Position numbers and translations under genes: made by a program | Shown: piece after piece, positions 6,156-6,608 of the stretch | How the letters are laid out: the number at the start of each line of letters is the position of its first letter | How positions within the stretch are numbered: the stretch's first letter is position 1 | Assembly: GCA_033856535.1 (NCBI GenBank) | Contig: JAWVEV010000200.1 | Location: 1 to 6,608 of the forward strand | From: JAWVEV01 sp033856535 | GTDB taxonomy: Bacteria; Actinomycetota; Thermoleophilia; Miltoncostaeales; Miltoncostaeaceae | Direction of reading: 5' to 3' | Length of the DNA: 6,608 nucleotides | Notes under the pieces: model-generated | What the model was told of the DNA's origin: nothing | Databases searched by the model: none | What the model saw: the letters and a program-made list of their open reading frames with translations, nothing else

Positions 6156-6466
6156 CGGTGGACGACCCGGCCGTGGCCGCGGCGGCGTTCTCCTGGGAGG
6201 AGGGCCGCGACCGGCTGGCGGAGCCGGGTCGCCTGCGCGCCGTCCGCCTCCGGATCGCCGACGCGGTGCAGGAGGAGGTGCGCCGGCGGGTCGGCGTCGC
6301 CTTCACCCTGGCCCAGCTCGCCCGGGTCTACGACGACGCGTCGTCCTGGTACTTCGATCTGGCGGCCAGGATCGCCCCGCGCCAGCCCGAGGCCTGGGAC
6401 CCGGCGGTCGCCCTCGACGGGGCCTTCGGCCTTCACATGCGCCGCGCGAGCGACGCCGAGCGATGA
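6152..6466 (+). CDS. Small uncharacterised protein coupled to DUF501
   Basis: I cannot assign a named family. The 104-residue product has no signal peptide, membrane helix or cysteine. It looks like an all-helical soluble protein, with FSWEEGRDRL (13-22), an Arg/Glu-rich helix (about 25-48), FTLAQLARVYDDASSWYFDLAARIAP (51-76) and AWDPAVALDGAFGLHMRRA (81-99). The well-spaced tryptophans and hydrophobics suggest a folded, selected protein. The frame is open further upstream inside DUF501, but I choose GTG 6152 because it overlaps the DUF501 stop as GTGA, the classic coupled arrangement. GTG 6158 is a near alternative. From memory, similar small proteins sit next to DUF501 in some deep-branching actinobacteria, but I could not verify this. 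Its stop in turn overlaps the next start as ATGA. Confidence 0.7.
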   Translation: MTVDDPAVAAAAFSWEEGRDRLAEPGRLRAVRLRIADAVQEEVRRRVGVAFTLAQLARVYDDASSWYFDLAARIAPRQPEAWDPAVALDGAFGLHMRRASDAER

Positions 6467-6608
6467 GCCCGGGCGGAGATCGCAAGCCGGCGGCCAAGGC
6501 CAAGGGCCCCAGCGCGGCCGAGCGGGCGGCCAAGCGGGCCGAGCGCCGGGCGAAGGCGGCCAGGAAGGGGAGGCGGCGCTCGGTGCCGCTCCTGCTCGCG
6601 CTGGTCGT
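6463..6608 (+). CDS. Start of an uncharacterised membrane protein (3' end outside window)
   Basis: ATG 6463 overlaps the preceding TGA (ATGA) and opens a frame that runs uninterrupted to the window end (48 complete codons). The product starts with a strongly basic Lys/Arg/Ala-rich stretch (residues 7-39, including SAAERAAKRAERRAKAARK). It is followed by SVPLLLALVV, which looks like the beginning of a membrane helix or an uncleaved signal anchor. This fits a single-pass or anchored protein with a positively charged cytoplasmic tail. The family cannot be named from this fragment. In Mycobacterium the gene after DUF501 is an exopolyphosphatase-like gene (ppx/gppA); the basic tail seen here does not look like that enzyme's N-terminus. 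Confidence 0.6.
   Translation, partial: MSPGGDRKPAAKAKGPSAAERAAKRAERRAKAARKGRRRSVPLLLALV

Noticed and set aside
1..6608. Novel defence, mobile or CRISPR-like system
   Set aside because: There are no direct-repeat arrays, transposase or integrase motifs, attachment-site repeats or composition breaks. The recognised genes are conserved housekeeping genes in a known actinobacterial order.

Overview
The window is very GC-rich DNA in which every supportable gene lies on the + strand with little space between genes. The gene order is mfd (3' part), a parvulin-type peptidyl-prolyl isomerase lipoprotein, mazG, eno, an FtsB/DivIC-like septum protein, a DUF501 protein, a small conserved-looking unknown, and the start of a membrane protein. 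The neighbourhood mfd - mazG - eno - ftsB - DUF501 is the order known from Actinomycetota such as Mycobacterium (Rv1020 to Rv1025). With the extreme GC content and frequent GTG starts, this points to a chromosomal segment of a high-GC actinobacterium. A deep lineage such as Thermoleophilia/Solirubrobacterales is my best guess, but that is inference from style and gene order, not a demonstrated placement.

Layout. Bases 2-1777 encode the C-terminal half of the transcription-repair coupling factor Mfd (translocase motor and C-terminal domain). A 59-base gap with possible promoter elements leads to a secreted lipoprotein with a parvulin foldase domain (1837-2877). Ten bases later comes a MazG nucleotide pyrophosphohydrolase (2888-3946) whose N-terminus is a strongly shortened tetrapyrrole-methylase-like domain. 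Enolase follows (3984-5264), with a promoter-like sequence that shares bases with the mazG stop codon. After about 120 bases there is an FtsB/DivIC-like protein (ending at 5722). Its membrane segment is clearly encoded, but no ATG, GTG or TTG lies in frame upstream of it. DUF501 (5673-6155), a 104-residue unknown (6152-6466) and a Lys/Arg/Ala-rich membrane protein cut by the window end (6463-6608) then follow with overlapping ends (50, 4 and 4 bases). These overlaps suggest translational coupling.

Functionally this is a housekeeping block: DNA repair at stalled RNA polymerase, folding of exported proteins, nucleotide-pool cleaning, glycolysis and cell division. I see no mobile element, CRISPR array, tRNA, rRNA, phage gene or defence system. 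The points most worth checking are the missing start of the FtsB-like gene, the eroded methylase domain of MazG, the two competing starts of the foldase lipoprotein, and the coupled uncharacterised genes at the right end.
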